In this document: in pieces, positions 9,220 to 17,778 of the stretch
How positions within the stretch are numbered: position 1 is the first letter of the stretch
Layout of the letters: the number at the start of each line of letters is the position of its first letter
Assembly (NCBI RefSeq): GCF_042445055.1
Contig: NZ_CP170339.1
Location: forward strand, 2,294,001 to 2,358,000
Length of the DNA stretch: 64,000 nucleotides
Origin: Falsihalocynthiibacter sp042445055
GTDB lineage: Bacteria; Pseudomonadota; Alphaproteobacteria; Rhodobacterales; Rhodobacteraceae
Reading direction: 5' to 3'
The notes under the pieces: model-generated
What the model was told of the DNA's origin: nothing
The model's database searches: none
The model's input: only the letters and a program-made list of their open reading frames with translations
Program-made: the position numbers and the translations under genes

Positions 9220-10128
9220 ATGACACAAGATCGCCCTCTCCTTGGAATAATCCTGATTATCGGCTTTTGCTTCCTTGCACCGCTTGGTGACGCGATGGCA
9301 AAGCTCCTCGGAGCTGCAAACGGGTTGGTAGAGCTTGCGGCCTATCGTTTCATTATCCAGACAATCATTGTGATACCGATTATCATTATCGGTGGTCGTT
9401 CGCTTCGCACTTCGCCACGTATCATCGGCTTGTCGTTTTTGCGGGCGTTGCTGCATATCTCGGCGACGATCATGCTGTTCCTGACACTGCGCTATATGCC
9501 ACTTGCGGACACTTTGGCCATTGTCTTTGTGATGCCATTCATCATGATGTTCCTTGGCTGGTATTTCCTAAAGGAAGAAGTCGGCCCCCGCCGTATTATC
9601 GCGGCCTGTGTCGGATTTGCGGGAACGCTCCTTGTTATTCAGCCAAGCTTTATGGCGGTCGGGGCTTTTGCATTCGTTCCCATCGGCGTGGCCGTAACCT
9701 TTGCATTATTCATGCTCGTCACCCGCTTGATCGCCAAAGAGGTCGGCGCGATGGAGCTTCAGGCGATGAACGGAATTGCGGGTGTCATTATTCTCGTGCC
9801 TGTGTGGTTCTTGGGGTCGTGGCTTGGCTGGCCCGAATTCCAGATGACCGGAGCGAGCGACAACAATTGGACAATCATTTTGTTGATGGGCTGTATCGGT
9901 ACCCTCGCGCACCTGCTGATGACATGGTCGCTTAGGTTTGCGCCATCCTCGACGCTTGCGCCGATGCAGTATCTCGAAATTCCAATCGCGACGGTCTATG
10001 GCTACTTTCTGTTTGGTGATCTGCCCAATGGCATCGCGGCGATTGGCATCGCCATCGTCATCGGCGCAGGCCTCTATGTTGTATATAGAGAGAGCCGTCA
10101 GGCGCGCATTACCCAGCTTCAGGTCTGA
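9220..10128 (+). CDS. EamA/DMT-superfamily transporter
   Basis: About ten hydrophobic segments in two EamA repeats (roughly residues 8-140 and 150-290), the layout of drug/metabolite transporters. Substrate unknown. The ATG at 9220 is chosen; an in-frame TTG at 9178 would add 14 residues but has no ribosome site. It follows the Lrp gene by 45 nt on the same strand, so the two might share a transcript. The 3' end overlaps the oppositely oriented thiamine pyrophosphokinase-like gene by 10 bp. Confidence 0.9.
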   Translation: MTQDRPLLGIILIIGFCFLAPLGDAMAKLLGAANGLVELAAYRFIIQTIIVIPIIIIGGRSLRTSPRIIGLSFLRALLHISATIMLFLTLRYMPLADTLAIVFVMPFIMMFLGWYFLKEEVGPRRIIAACVGFAGTLLVIQPSFMAVGAFAFVPIGVAVTFALFMLVTRLIAKEVGAMELQAMNGIAGVIILVPVWFLGSWLGWPEFQMTGASDNNWTIILLMGCIGTLAHLLMTWSLRFAPSSTLAPMQYLEIPIATVYGYFLFGDLPNGIAAIGIAIVIGAGLYVVYRESRQARITQLQV

Positions 10129-10778
10129 AGCGCCCGCATAACTTCGGGCAACGCCTCTCGCGGCAATATGACAAGCATCTTTAGTGCTTCGAACGTCAGA
10201 CGCACAGGGCCGTTCACCTCATTTGAGGTTCCCAACCGCCCTTCGGGTGCAAACTCAAGCCCATCAATGGGCCAGCAAAGCCCCTCGGATGTGCCGCGCA
10301 CGGCGCCCATCGGGAATAGGGAGAAACGCGAACCAATAGGCAGGTTCAACTCCAATTGTTGCGGAGCGAGAAAAACAACGTCGTGTTTACCGATCAGAAT
10401 AATCCGTTTTGAAGCGAATTTCAGCAGCGCGCCAAAGGCCGCCAACTCGTGATCCAACCGCGTCCCCGTAAAGCCAACCCCGAGGATCACAGGCGCCTCG
10501 CAATGCATCAGAGCTTTTTCAAAGTCATTACTCTCTTGCTCGGATATCACGTGCAGCTTGTCCGCTCCAATCGCATCTTTGGTAGCAGAATCAATAGAGT
10601 CCATATCGCCGATCACCGCAATTGGTTCGTGGTTTTGGTCCAACGCCGCCTTCGCTCCGCCGTCACAAGCAACGAGAATCGGTGCCAGCGCGAGAGAATC
10701 GGTGAGATCGTTTATCGCAATTTCGCCGCCCCCAATGAGCGTAATTGGGTCAAAACTCGATACAATGACATGATTCAC
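10119..10778 (-). CDS. Thiamine pyrophosphokinase-like protein
   Basis: Resembles thiamine pyrophosphokinase, which converts thiamine to thiamine diphosphate with ATP. An acidic motif VIGDMDS (family consensus GDxDS), the ES-NDFEKAL segment and the TRLDHELA motif are all visible in the first 115 residues. The C-terminal half (about 140-219) matches the thiamine-binding domain in length. The 219 aa are normal for the bacterial family. No TPP riboswitch was recognised upstream. Tail-to-tail overlap of 10 bp with the EamA gene. Confidence 0.88.
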   Translation of the reverse strand: MNHVIVSSFDPITLIGGGEIAINDLTDSLALAPILVACDGGAKAALDQNHEPIAVIGDMDSIDSATKDAIGADKLHVISEQESNDFEKALMHCEAPVILGVGFTGTRLDHELAAFGALLKFASKRIILIGKHDVVFLAPQQLELNLPIGSRFSLFPMGAVRGTSEGLCWPIDGLEFAPEGRLGTSNEVNGPVRLTFEALKMLVILPREALPEVMRALQT

Positions 10779-10918
10779 GGTATTTTTGCCTTATTTCTGG
10801 AAACTCGCCACATTTAGGCCAAAAAATGATACCTTAATAAACGAAGTTCCGAACGTTTCTGCGATCTGTAGCATGGTAGGTGTATAGATGCTGAGTAAGA
10901 GAGAAAGCGAGCAGTATC

Positions 10919-12922
10919 ATGGTAGGCGAAAATAAAATCCTGACCGTATCATACGGAACCTTCTCCTGCACACTTGAAGGTTTCGACGATTCATTTTCTA
11001 CGATGAAAGCCATCGCAGAGTATTTCAAAGGCCTTGCCGCAGAGGACCGTTATTTCGGTGCCGAGCCGCCCGCGCCTGATGCAGAGATGCTCGCTCGGAT
11101 CGCCGAGAAAGAGATCCGCAGCCGTGTAGAAGCACAAATCGGCGAAAGCGGAATCCTGTTGCGCAAGAGCGAAGAAACTGCCCGCCCGGCAGTTACCAAA
11201 GCTGAAACCGCCAAGGCACCAGAAATGGAGCCCGAAGAAGAAGCGCCCGCCCCTGCTCAGCCATTCACGGCGCGTCGCGAAGAGATTGATGGCGGTTCAG
11301 TTGCCGCAAAACTCCAGCGCATCCGTGCTGTTGTCTCGCGCGCTCCTGAAAGTATTGCAGAAGAAGTTATTGAAGACGCGAACACCGAATTCGTTTCAAT
11401 CGAAAGCGCTTTCCAAGATATCGAAGAGCCAGCAGCTCCGGCACAAAGCGCCGTTGAAACAACCGAGGCACCAGACGCATACGAGGCCGAAGAAGCCGTA
11501 GCCGATGCGCCGCTTGCCGAGATTGAAGAAGATGAGCAGTTCGAAGAAGAAATCGAACCAGAAGTAGCGACCGAGGAAGCAACACATGATGAAGAGGATG
11601 ATATCCTTGCCGGTATTGGCGCATCATTGAGCACACCAGAGGTTGCCGCTGATGAAGTTGCAGAAGAAGTTGCGGAATTGGAAGAAGAGGCGGATGATTC
11701 CGCTGATATCACATCAATCCTTGGCGCTATCGCAACTCAAGACACTTCGGTTGAGATCACAGTAGACGAAGACGAACTTGCGGTTGAGGAAGAACTCACA
11801 GTTGAGGAAGAAGTCGAAGAAGAGCTTCTTCAAGCGGACGAAGCAATCGAAGAAGATGAAATTGTTGCCGAAGAAGCAGCTCCCGTTCAAGAAGAACCAG
11901 CTTCAATCGACTTCTCCGTTCTAAACGCGGACGAAGAAGAAGAGACCGCACGAGAGGCAGAAGAAGCTCCTGTTGAAGCTCAGAAAACCGACGTCATGCC
12001 ACAGCGTGTCGCCAAGCGCGGTGTGTCTGGTGTTGCGGCACGTGCCCGTGCTCGGGTACTCGGCGCGAGCACGACTGATGCGGAGAACACTGAAGTATCC
12101 GCAGAAACCGCCTCAAGCCTCTCCGCAGAAGCAGAAGCAGAACTTGCCGCCGATCTCGCAGCCGTTGAGACCGAAGAAGCGCCCAAGTCCGAGCATAAGC
12201 CACTGCCTAAGGTGACGCCGCATCGCCCGCTTTCCAAGAAGGCGGATGAGGACAACGTTGAGCGCCTAATGCAAGAGAGTGAAAACAAATTCGCAGAGAC
12301 CGAAGGCACGCGCCGCCGCTCTGCAATTGCGCACCTCAAAGCGGCTGTTGCGGCAACTGTTGCAGATCGCAAAATCCTTGGTGGTTCCAAGCCAAAGGCC
12401 GACGATCAAACCGACACTTATCGCCAAGACCTCGCCGAGTCGGAGCTTCCTAAGCCACTGAACGAAGGCAAAGAAAAGCGCCCTGCTCCGTTGGTTCTGG
12501 TTTCCGAGCAGCGCATTGACCTTGGGGATGGCACAGCCCTTCACCCACGTCGCGTTTCAAAATCTGCTCCAGAGCTTCGCGAAGTTAACAAAGAGCTGGC
12601 CGAAGAAAACGCCAAGCTTCTTGCAGACAGCAAATCTTTCGCCGAGTTCGCCGAGCGCGTTGGTGCGACAGAGCTTCCTGATCTCCTCGAAGCGGCCGCA
12701 GCTTATGCGTCCTATGTTGAGGGACAAGACCACTTCACACGTCCAGACGTGATGCGCCGCGTTCTTCGCTTTGGTGAAGAGCAAGGCCTCACACGCGAAG
12801 ACGGAATGCGCTCATTCGGGATTTTGCTGCGCGAAGGTAAGATCGAAAAGATCAAACGTGGCCAGTTCCGCATCGCGGAAACAACACGCTTTAACCCACA
12901 CGCCCGCATCGCTGGCGAATAA
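10919..12922 (+). CDS. Large acidic protein of unknown function, conserved ends
   Basis: 667 aa, function not recognised. Three parts are visible. Residues 1-75 form a compact domain (KILTVSYGTFSCTLEGFDDS, then a helix with IAEYFKGLAAEDRYFG). Residues about 80-350 are a low-complexity stretch dominated by Glu, Ala and Asp, certainly disordered and strongly negative. Then comes a short basic patch (RVAKRGVSGVAARARARVLG). The last 85 residues look folded and winged-helix-like (RPDVMRRVLRFGEEQGLTRE, then GKIEKIKRGQFRI). Such proteins are sometimes labelled CheA or lipoprotein by similarity of composition; neither a kinase domain nor a lipobox is present here. Stand-alone gene ending at a strong terminator. 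The DNA- or RNA-binding guess for the C terminus is inference. Confidence 0.85.
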   Translation: MVGENKILTVSYGTFSCTLEGFDDSFSTMKAIAEYFKGLAAEDRYFGAEPPAPDAEMLARIAEKEIRSRVEAQIGESGILLRKSEETARPAVTKAETAKAPEMEPEEEAPAPAQPFTARREEIDGGSVAAKLQRIRAVVSRAPESIAEEVIEDANTEFVSIESAFQDIEEPAAPAQSAVETTEAPDAYEAEEAVADAPLAEIEEDEQFEEEIEPEVATEEATHDEEDDILAGIGASLSTPEVAADEVAEEVAELEEEADDSADITSILGAIATQDTSVEITVDEDELAVEEELTVEEEVEEELLQADEAIEEDEIVAEEAAPVQEEPASIDFSVLNADEEEETAREAEEAPVEAQKTDVMPQRVAKRGVSGVAARARARVLGASTTDAENTEVSAETASSLSAEAEAELAADLAAVETEEAPKSEHKPLPKVTPHRPLSKKADEDNVERLMQESENKFAETEGTRRRSAIAHLKAAVAATVADRKILGGSKPKADDQTDTYRQDLAESELPKPLNEGKEKRPAPLVLVSEQRIDLGDGTALHPRRVSKSAPELREVNKELAEENAKLLADSKSFAEFAERVGATELPDLLEAAAAYASYVEGQDHFTRPDVMRRVLRFGEEQGLTREDGMRSFGILLREGKIEKIKRGQFRIAETTRFNPHARIAGE

Positions 12923-12938
12923 GGGTAACGGCATAATC

Positions 12939-12970
12939 AAAAAGGGCGGCCCGATGTGGCCGCCCTTTTT
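12939..12970. terminator. Strong bidirectional terminator
   Basis: A perfect 13-bp stem (12939-12951 with 12958-12970) with a 6-nt loop; A5 on one side and T5 on the other mean it works in both directions. It separates the acidic-protein gene from the oppositely oriented DUF2842/purA unit. Confidence 0.95.
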
Positions 12971-12977
12971 GTTTCTG

Positions 12978-13193
12978 CTATGCGTCGGGGTCTTCCTTGC
13001 CGACGCCTTTGAATATGGCCTTGAGCGGGAAAGCCCAAATCACACCTAAACCGACATATATCAACAGTTCCAACCAAAATGGCGGGCGATCAAACAGGCC
13101 GATCACGCCAACCGCGACGATGATATACGCGGGTAAGCCGATAAGCAGCGCGAACAGCGACCAACGGCGGCGGGCTTTGTAACTTAGCGCCAC
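12978..13193 (-). CDS. DUF2842 small membrane protein
   Basis: 71-residue protein with two membrane helices (about residues 11-33 and 38-57) and the DUF2842 pattern (ALSYKARRRWSLF at the start, FKGVGKEDPD at the end). The family is found in alphaproteobacteria and has no known function. It begins 3 nt after the purA stop, so it is the second gene of a purA operon. Confidence 0.9.
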   Translation of the reverse strand: MALSYKARRRWSLFALLIGLPAYIIVAVGVIGLFDRPPFWLELLIYVGLGVIWAFPLKAIFKGVGKEDPDA

Positions 13194-13196
13194 AAC

Positions 13197-14489
13197 CTAG
13201 TCCTCGAACGGATCGGTTACGAGGATAGTGTCGTCGCGCTCAGGGCTAGTAGAGAGAATCGCAACAGGGCATTCAATCAACTCTTCAACGCGACGCACGT
13301 ATTTGATCGCAGCCGCAGGAAGATCATTCCAGCTTCGCGCGCCTTCGGTGCTTTCGCTCCAACCTGGCATAGTTTCGTAGATCGGCTTCACGCGCGCCTG
13401 ATGATCGGCAGCGGTCGGAAGGTAATCAATACGTTCGCCGTCCAACTCATAGCCAACACAGATTTTCAGCTCTTCAAATCCATCAAGCACGTCAAGCTTC
13501 GTAAACGCGATGCCAGAAACGCCCGAAGTCGCACAAGTCTGACGCACAAGAACCGCATCAAACCAGCCACAACGGCGCTTTCGTCCAGTGACAGTGCCGA
13601 ACTCATGTCCACGCTCACCAAGACGCTGACCATCGTCATCATTTAGCTCAACAGGGAACGGCCCCTCACCCACACGGGTTGTATATGCTTTAACGATTCC
13701 AAGCACATAGTCGATCGCACCAGGGCCAATACCTGTCCCTGTTGCGGCCTGTCCTGCGATCACGTTTGAGGATGTCACGAACGGATATGTGCCGAAATCG
13801 ATGTCGAGCAACGCACCCTGCGCACCTTCGAAAAGGATCCGCTTACCTGCCTTGCGCTTTTCATTCAGAACCTTCCAGACGGGTGCCGCATAGGGCAACA
13901 CGATCCCTGCAATTTCTGTGAGTTTGGCAAGAAGTGCCGCGCGATCAACTTCTTCAAGGCCCATTCCACGACGCAGCGCATCGTGGTGCTGCAACAAACG
14001 GTCAACGCGCGTATCAAGTGTTGCCTTGTCCGCCAAGTCAGCAACGCGGATCGCACGGCGGCCTACTTTGTCTTCATAAGCAGGCCCAATTCCGCGACCC
14101 GTTGTTCCGATTTTGGCAACTGTGTTCTGACCCTCGCGCGCGCGATCAAGCTCGCCGTGAATTGGTAGAATCAGCGGCGTGTTCTCGGCAATCATCAAGT
14201 TCTCGGGTGTGATTTCTACGCCTTGCTCGCGAAGTTTCTCGATCTCACCTTCAAGGTGCCAAGGGTCGAGCACAACGCCATTCCCAATCACCGAAAGCTT
14301 GCCGCCACGCACAATCCCCGAGGGCAGGAGCGACAACTTATAAACTTTTCCGTCGATCACCAAAGTATGACCGGCATTGTGACCGCCCTGAAAGCGCGCA
14401 ATCACATCCGCGCGCTCACTTAGCCAGTCAACGATCTTGCCTTTTCCTTCGTCGCCCCACTGAGCGCCTACAACTACGACGTTTGCCAT
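13197..14489 (-). CDS. purA: Adenylosuccinate synthetase
   Basis: First committed step from IMP to AMP: joins aspartate to IMP with GTP. The N-terminal signature VVVGAQWGDEGKGKIVDWL, the catalytic Asp13 and the HNAGHT motif (His41 region) are present, as is TGRGIGPAYEDK. 430 aa is normal. Co-transcribed with a DUF2842 gene; divergent from secG across 168 bp. Confidence 0.98.
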   Translation of the reverse strand: MANVVVVGAQWGDEGKGKIVDWLSERADVIARFQGGHNAGHTLVIDGKVYKLSLLPSGIVRGGKLSVIGNGVVLDPWHLEGEIEKLREQGVEITPENLMIAENTPLILPIHGELDRAREGQNTVAKIGTTGRGIGPAYEDKVGRRAIRVADLADKATLDTRVDRLLQHHDALRRGMGLEEVDRAALLAKLTEIAGIVLPYAAPVWKVLNEKRKAGKRILFEGAQGALLDIDFGTYPFVTSSNVIAGQAATGTGIGPGAIDYVLGIVKAYTTRVGEGPFPVELNDDDGQRLGERGHEFGTVTGRKRRCGWFDAVLVRQTCATSGVSGIAFTKLDVLDGFEELKICVGYELDGERIDYLPTAADHQARVKPIYETMPGWSESTEGARSWNDLPAAAIKYVRRVEELIECPVAILSTSPERDDTILVTDPFED

Positions 14490-14657
14490 TCTACTATCCC
14501 GGTGTTTAGAAAACCCGCGCTCGTATAGCTTGCTACGGCGATACTTGGAACCATTAAATCACAGAATATACCTCCTATACCCCCACAAGTCAGGAATGGG
14601 GTTGCGAGCAGGACAAAAGCCGCCTAGATAACTGCAAATCTTAAACTAGGTCGCTTC

Positions 14658-15020
14658 ATGGAAAATATCGTTCTTGTCATCCACCTGATCCTCGCGCTGT
14701 CATTGATTGGCATCGTTCTGCTTCAACGCTCCGAAGGGGGTGGCTTGGGAATCGGCGGCGGCAATGGTCCTAATGGTGGTCGCTCTCCTGCGTCTGCTTT
14801 GGGCAAGCTAACATGGTATTTGGCTGCGGCCTTTTTCTTCACATCCATCAGCCTGACGGTAATCGCCGCGCAAAAGGCTGGTTCCGGTTCGGTTCTGGAT
14901 CGTGTTGGTGGCGTTGCACCTACTCCGGTCACGACACCTGATTCTTCGCTTGGCGAGGGAGATGCGCTTCTTCCCCCTGCCGACGGTGACGGATCTCTCA
15001 CTCCTCCAGCAGCCGACTAA
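14658..15020 (+). CDS. secG: Preprotein translocase subunit SecG
   Basis: Small membrane subunit of the SecYEG channel. Two hydrophobic helices (about residues 3-22 and 52-72) flank the SecG pattern LLQRSEGGGLGIGGG. The C-terminal 45 residues are a Pro/Gly/Ser/Thr/Asp-rich tail ending LTPPAAD, typical of alphaproteobacterial SecG. Followed by a structured terminator-like element and then pyrG, the usual order in this group. Confidence 0.96.
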   Translation: MENIVLVIHLILALSLIGIVLLQRSEGGGLGIGGGNGPNGGRSPASALGKLTWYLAAAFFFTSISLTVIAAQKAGSGSVLDRVGGVAPTPVTTPDSSLGEGDALLPPADGDGSLTPPAAD

Positions 15021-15053
15021 AACACAATAAATTGAGAACGGGCAGAAATGCCT

Positions 15054-15130
15054 CGCAGCATCTAGTGATTGGGTTGTGGATTCCAAGCGAATCTGTTATG
15101 ACTTAAATCCCGTGATGCTGCGCTTTTTTT
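15054..15130 (+). terminator. Long-loop terminator or attenuator between secG and pyrG
   Basis: A perfect 9-bp stem (CGCAGCATC at 15054-15062 with GATGCTGCG at 15114-15122) closes a 51-nt loop and is followed by CTTTTTTT. Inside the loop is a second small hairpin (GATTC-5-GAATC). The shape is that of an intrinsic terminator with a branched stem. It ends 46 nt before pyrG, so it may end secG transcripts or act as a leader attenuator for pyrG. Confidence 0.6.
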
Positions 15131-15176
15131 GCGCCGTTTTCAGCACATCTTGAAACTCACGGGAGACGTTCACCAC

Positions 15177-16820
15177 ATGGCTCGTTATATCTTTATTACT
15201 GGTGGCGTTGTTTCTTCGCTTGGCAAGGGGCTCGCCTCTGCTGCGTTGGGGGCACTGCTTCAGGCGCGCGGTTATTCAGTTCGCCTGCGCAAACTCGATC
15301 CATATCTCAACGTCGATCCTGGCACGATGAGCCCGTTTGAACACGGTGAAGTATTTGTGACCGACGATGGCGCAGAAACAGACCTCGACCTTGGGCACTA
15401 TGAACGCTTCACCGGTGTTGCTGCACGTAACACGGATTCCGTTTCATCTGGCCGTGTATACTCTACCGTTCTCGAGAAAGAGCGCCGTGGCGATTACCTC
15501 GGTAAAACGATTCAGGTGATTCCGCATGTCACCAACGAAATCAAAGAGTTTCTTCACATCGGTGATGACGAAGTTGATTTCATGCTCTGCGAAATTGGCG
15601 GTACTGTTGGCGATATCGAGGGGCTTCCGTTCTTTGAGGCTATCCGTCAATTTTCACAGGACAAACCGCGCGGCGAGTGTATTTTCATGCACCTGACGTT
15701 GCTGCCTTACCTTGCAGCATCGGGAGAGTTGAAAACCAAACCGACCCAGCACAGCGTTAAGGAATTGCGCAGCATCGGCATCGCGCCAGATGTCCTTGTT
15801 TGCCGTTCAGAGCAGCCGATCCCAGAAAAAGAGCGCGAGAAAATCGGTCTTTTCTGTAATGTTCGCAAGGACATGGTCATCGCGGCCTATGACCTCAAGT
15901 CGATCTACGAAGCCCCCCTCGCCTATCATCGCGAAGGATTGGATCAAGCGGTGCTTGACGCATTCGGCATCGCGCCTGCGCCCAAGCCTGATCTCTCTCG
16001 CTGGGAAGATGTTGCGGATCGCGTTTTCCACCCCGAGGGCGAAGTGAAAATCGCGATTGTCGGGAAATACACGCAGCTCGAAGATGCCTATAAATCCATT
16101 GCCGAGGCGCTGACGCACGGCGGAATGGCAAATCGGGTCAAGGTTAAGATCGAATGGGTCGACGCCGAGGTCTTTGATAAATCTGACGCTGCGCCGTACC
16201 TCGAAGGTTTTCATGCCATTCTCGTTCCTGGCGGCTTTGGTGAGCGCGGAACCGAAGGCAAGATTAAAGCTGCGGAATATGCCCGCACGCACAAGATTCC
16301 ATATCTTGGGATTTGCTTGGGAATGCAGATGGCAGTTATCGAGGCTGCGCGAAATGTTGCGAATCTTGCCGATGCTGGCTCGGAAGAGTTTGACCACGAG
16401 GCCGGCGGTAAGCGTTTTACTCCAGTGGTTTACCACCTAAAGGAATGGGTACAGGGCAACCACAAAGTTGCGCGCAAGGTTACCGATGACAAAGGTGGCA
16501 CCATGCGCTTGGGCGCCTATACAGCCACACTCGCCGAAGGTTCCAAGGTTGCTGAAATCTATGGCACAACCACAATCGAAGAGCGCCACCGCCACCGCTA
16601 TGAGGTGGACACAAAGTACCGCGAACAACTTGAAGCGTGTGGGTTGCAGTTCTCTGGCATGAGTCCTGACGGAAAGCTCCCAGAGATCGTAGAGTGGAAA
16701 GACCACCCTTGGTTCATTGGGGTACAGTATCACCCAGAGCTAAAATCCAAGCCGTTCGATCCGCACCCGCTCTTTGAAGGGTTTGTAAAGGCGGCCAAGG
16801 ACAATTCGCGTCTGGTCTAA
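15177..16820 (+). CDS. pyrG: CTP synthase
   Basis: Aminates UTP to CTP with ATP and glutamine. The N-terminal amidoligase domain (about residues 1-267) opens with MARYIFITGGVVSSLGKG; the C-terminal class I glutamine amidotransferase domain carries the nucleophile in LGICLGMQ and the His/Glu pair in QYHPEL. 547 aa is the usual length. The ATG at 15177 gives the canonical N terminus; an upstream in-frame codon at 15129 would add an unmatched 16 residues overlapping the terminator tail. Confidence 0.98.
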   Translation: MARYIFITGGVVSSLGKGLASAALGALLQARGYSVRLRKLDPYLNVDPGTMSPFEHGEVFVTDDGAETDLDLGHYERFTGVAARNTDSVSSGRVYSTVLEKERRGDYLGKTIQVIPHVTNEIKEFLHIGDDEVDFMLCEIGGTVGDIEGLPFFEAIRQFSQDKPRGECIFMHLTLLPYLAASGELKTKPTQHSVKELRSIGIAPDVLVCRSEQPIPEKEREKIGLFCNVRKDMVIAAYDLKSIYEAPLAYHREGLDQAVLDAFGIAPAPKPDLSRWEDVADRVFHPEGEVKIAIVGKYTQLEDAYKSIAEALTHGGMANRVKVKIEWVDAEVFDKSDAAPYLEGFHAILVPGGFGERGTEGKIKAAEYARTHKIPYLGICLGMQMAVIEAARNVANLADAGSEEFDHEAGGKRFTPVVYHLKEWVQGNHKVARKVTDDKGGTMRLGAYTATLAEGSKVAEIYGTTTIEERHRHRYEVDTKYREQLEACGLQFSGMSPDGKLPEIVEWKDHPWFIGVQYHPELKSKPFDPHPLFEGFVKAAKDNSRLV

Positions 16821-16862
16821 CGCTTCTCGTCCAGCTACGCTTCCTCAAAAATCGGAGGTCAT

Positions 16863-17165
16863 ATGACGGACACCCCAAAAGGTTACTGGGTTGCGCATGT
16901 GGATGTGCGCGACCCCGATGAATACAAGAAGTATGTCGCCGCCAATGCAACTGCATTCGCAGAGTTTGGTGGCCGATTCCTTATTCGTGGCGCGGAACAA
17001 GATGTGGTCGAAGGCCAGCTTCGCTCGCGCACGGTTATTGTTGAGTTCCCCGACCTTGCCGCTGCGAAGGCCTGCTATGAAAGCGAGGCATACCGAGAGG
17101 CGAAAGCCCTTCGTGATCCGGTCTCTGATGCCGATTTAACAATAATTGAAGGCTGGGGCGGATAA
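16863..17165 (+). CDS. DUF1330 family protein
   Basis: 100-residue alpha+beta-barrel-type protein of the DUF1330 family: GYWVAHVDVRDPDEYKKY at the start, GGRFLIRG in the middle and a C-terminal ADLTIIEG strand. The biochemical role is not established. GGAGGT lies 5 nt before the ATG. It follows pyrG by 42 nt and probably shares its transcript. Confidence 0.9.
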   Translation: MTDTPKGYWVAHVDVRDPDEYKKYVAANATAFAEFGGRFLIRGAEQDVVEGQLRSRTVIVEFPDLAAAKACYESEAYREAKALRDPVSDADLTIIEGWGG

Positions 17166-17199
17166 CTGCTCGGCCCTTCCGAAAGGAATGAGAACGCCA

Positions 17200-17637
17200 A
17201 TGATGAACAAACTTCTCTCTGTATTTGCACCGAATGCTGCCCCGCAGGCACCAGATGACCGCGTAGCGATCGCGGGGTTGCTTGTACGGGTTGCGCGCAC
17301 CGACGGGGACTATGCTCCCGAGGAAATTGCACGCATTGATCGCATCCTGAGCAGCCGCTACGGCCTGACACCGCAAGCGACAACCACCCTTCGCCAAGAA
17401 GCGGAGCAATACGAAAAAGATGCGCCGGACACGGTGCGCTTTACGCGCGCAATTAAGGATTCTGTACCATTTGAGGAGCGCGAAGCCGTTATCGAGGCAC
17501 TTTGGCAAGTCGTGCTTGCCGATGGTTCGCGTGATACGCATGAGGATACCCTTATGCGTTTGCTTGCGAACCTGCTTGGCGTGAATGACGTCGATAGCGC
17601 ACGCTGCCGCCAGAAAGCTCTTTCTGCGCTTGGATAG
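17200..17637 (+). CDS. TerB-family (tellurite resistance-like) protein
   Basis: 145 aa, nearly all one TerB-type helical domain: paired acidic motifs VARTDGDYAPEE (about residue 32) and VLADGSRDTHED (about 108), which bind metal in TerB relatives. No other ter genes are near, so a role in tellurite resistance should not be assumed; in this group the domain occurs in many housekeeping settings. ATG at 17200 with AAGGA upstream; a second ATG follows at once. It starts 34 nt after the DUF1330 gene. Confidence 0.88.
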   Translation: MMNKLLSVFAPNAAPQAPDDRVAIAGLLVRVARTDGDYAPEEIARIDRILSSRYGLTPQATTTLRQEAEQYEKDAPDTVRFTRAIKDSVPFEEREAVIEALWQVVLADGSRDTHEDTLMRLLANLLGVNDVDSARCRQKALSALG

Positions 17638-17683
17638 TGTTCGAAGGTGAACAAATAGTAATCAAGGGCAGATTTTTGACCAG

Positions 17684-17731
17684 AATGCAAAGTTCCCACG
17701 CGTCACTCTTCTTTCGGTTTGCATTTTTTTG
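17684..17731 (+). terminator. Possible terminator after the TerB gene
   Basis: An 8-bp AT-rich stem (AATGCAAA at 17684-17691 with TTTGCATT at 17718-17725) encloses a 26-nt loop and runs into a T tract. The stem is weak, so termination may be partial. Confidence 0.4.
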
Positions 17732-17778
17732 GAATATCCTCCCTAATCTAGTACCTAGTCCCTAACGCTCGAGATATC

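Noticed and set aside
17200..17637. TerB-domain gene as evidence of a tellurite resistance island
   Set aside because: No terC, terD or related gene is near; the domain is common in housekeeping proteins.
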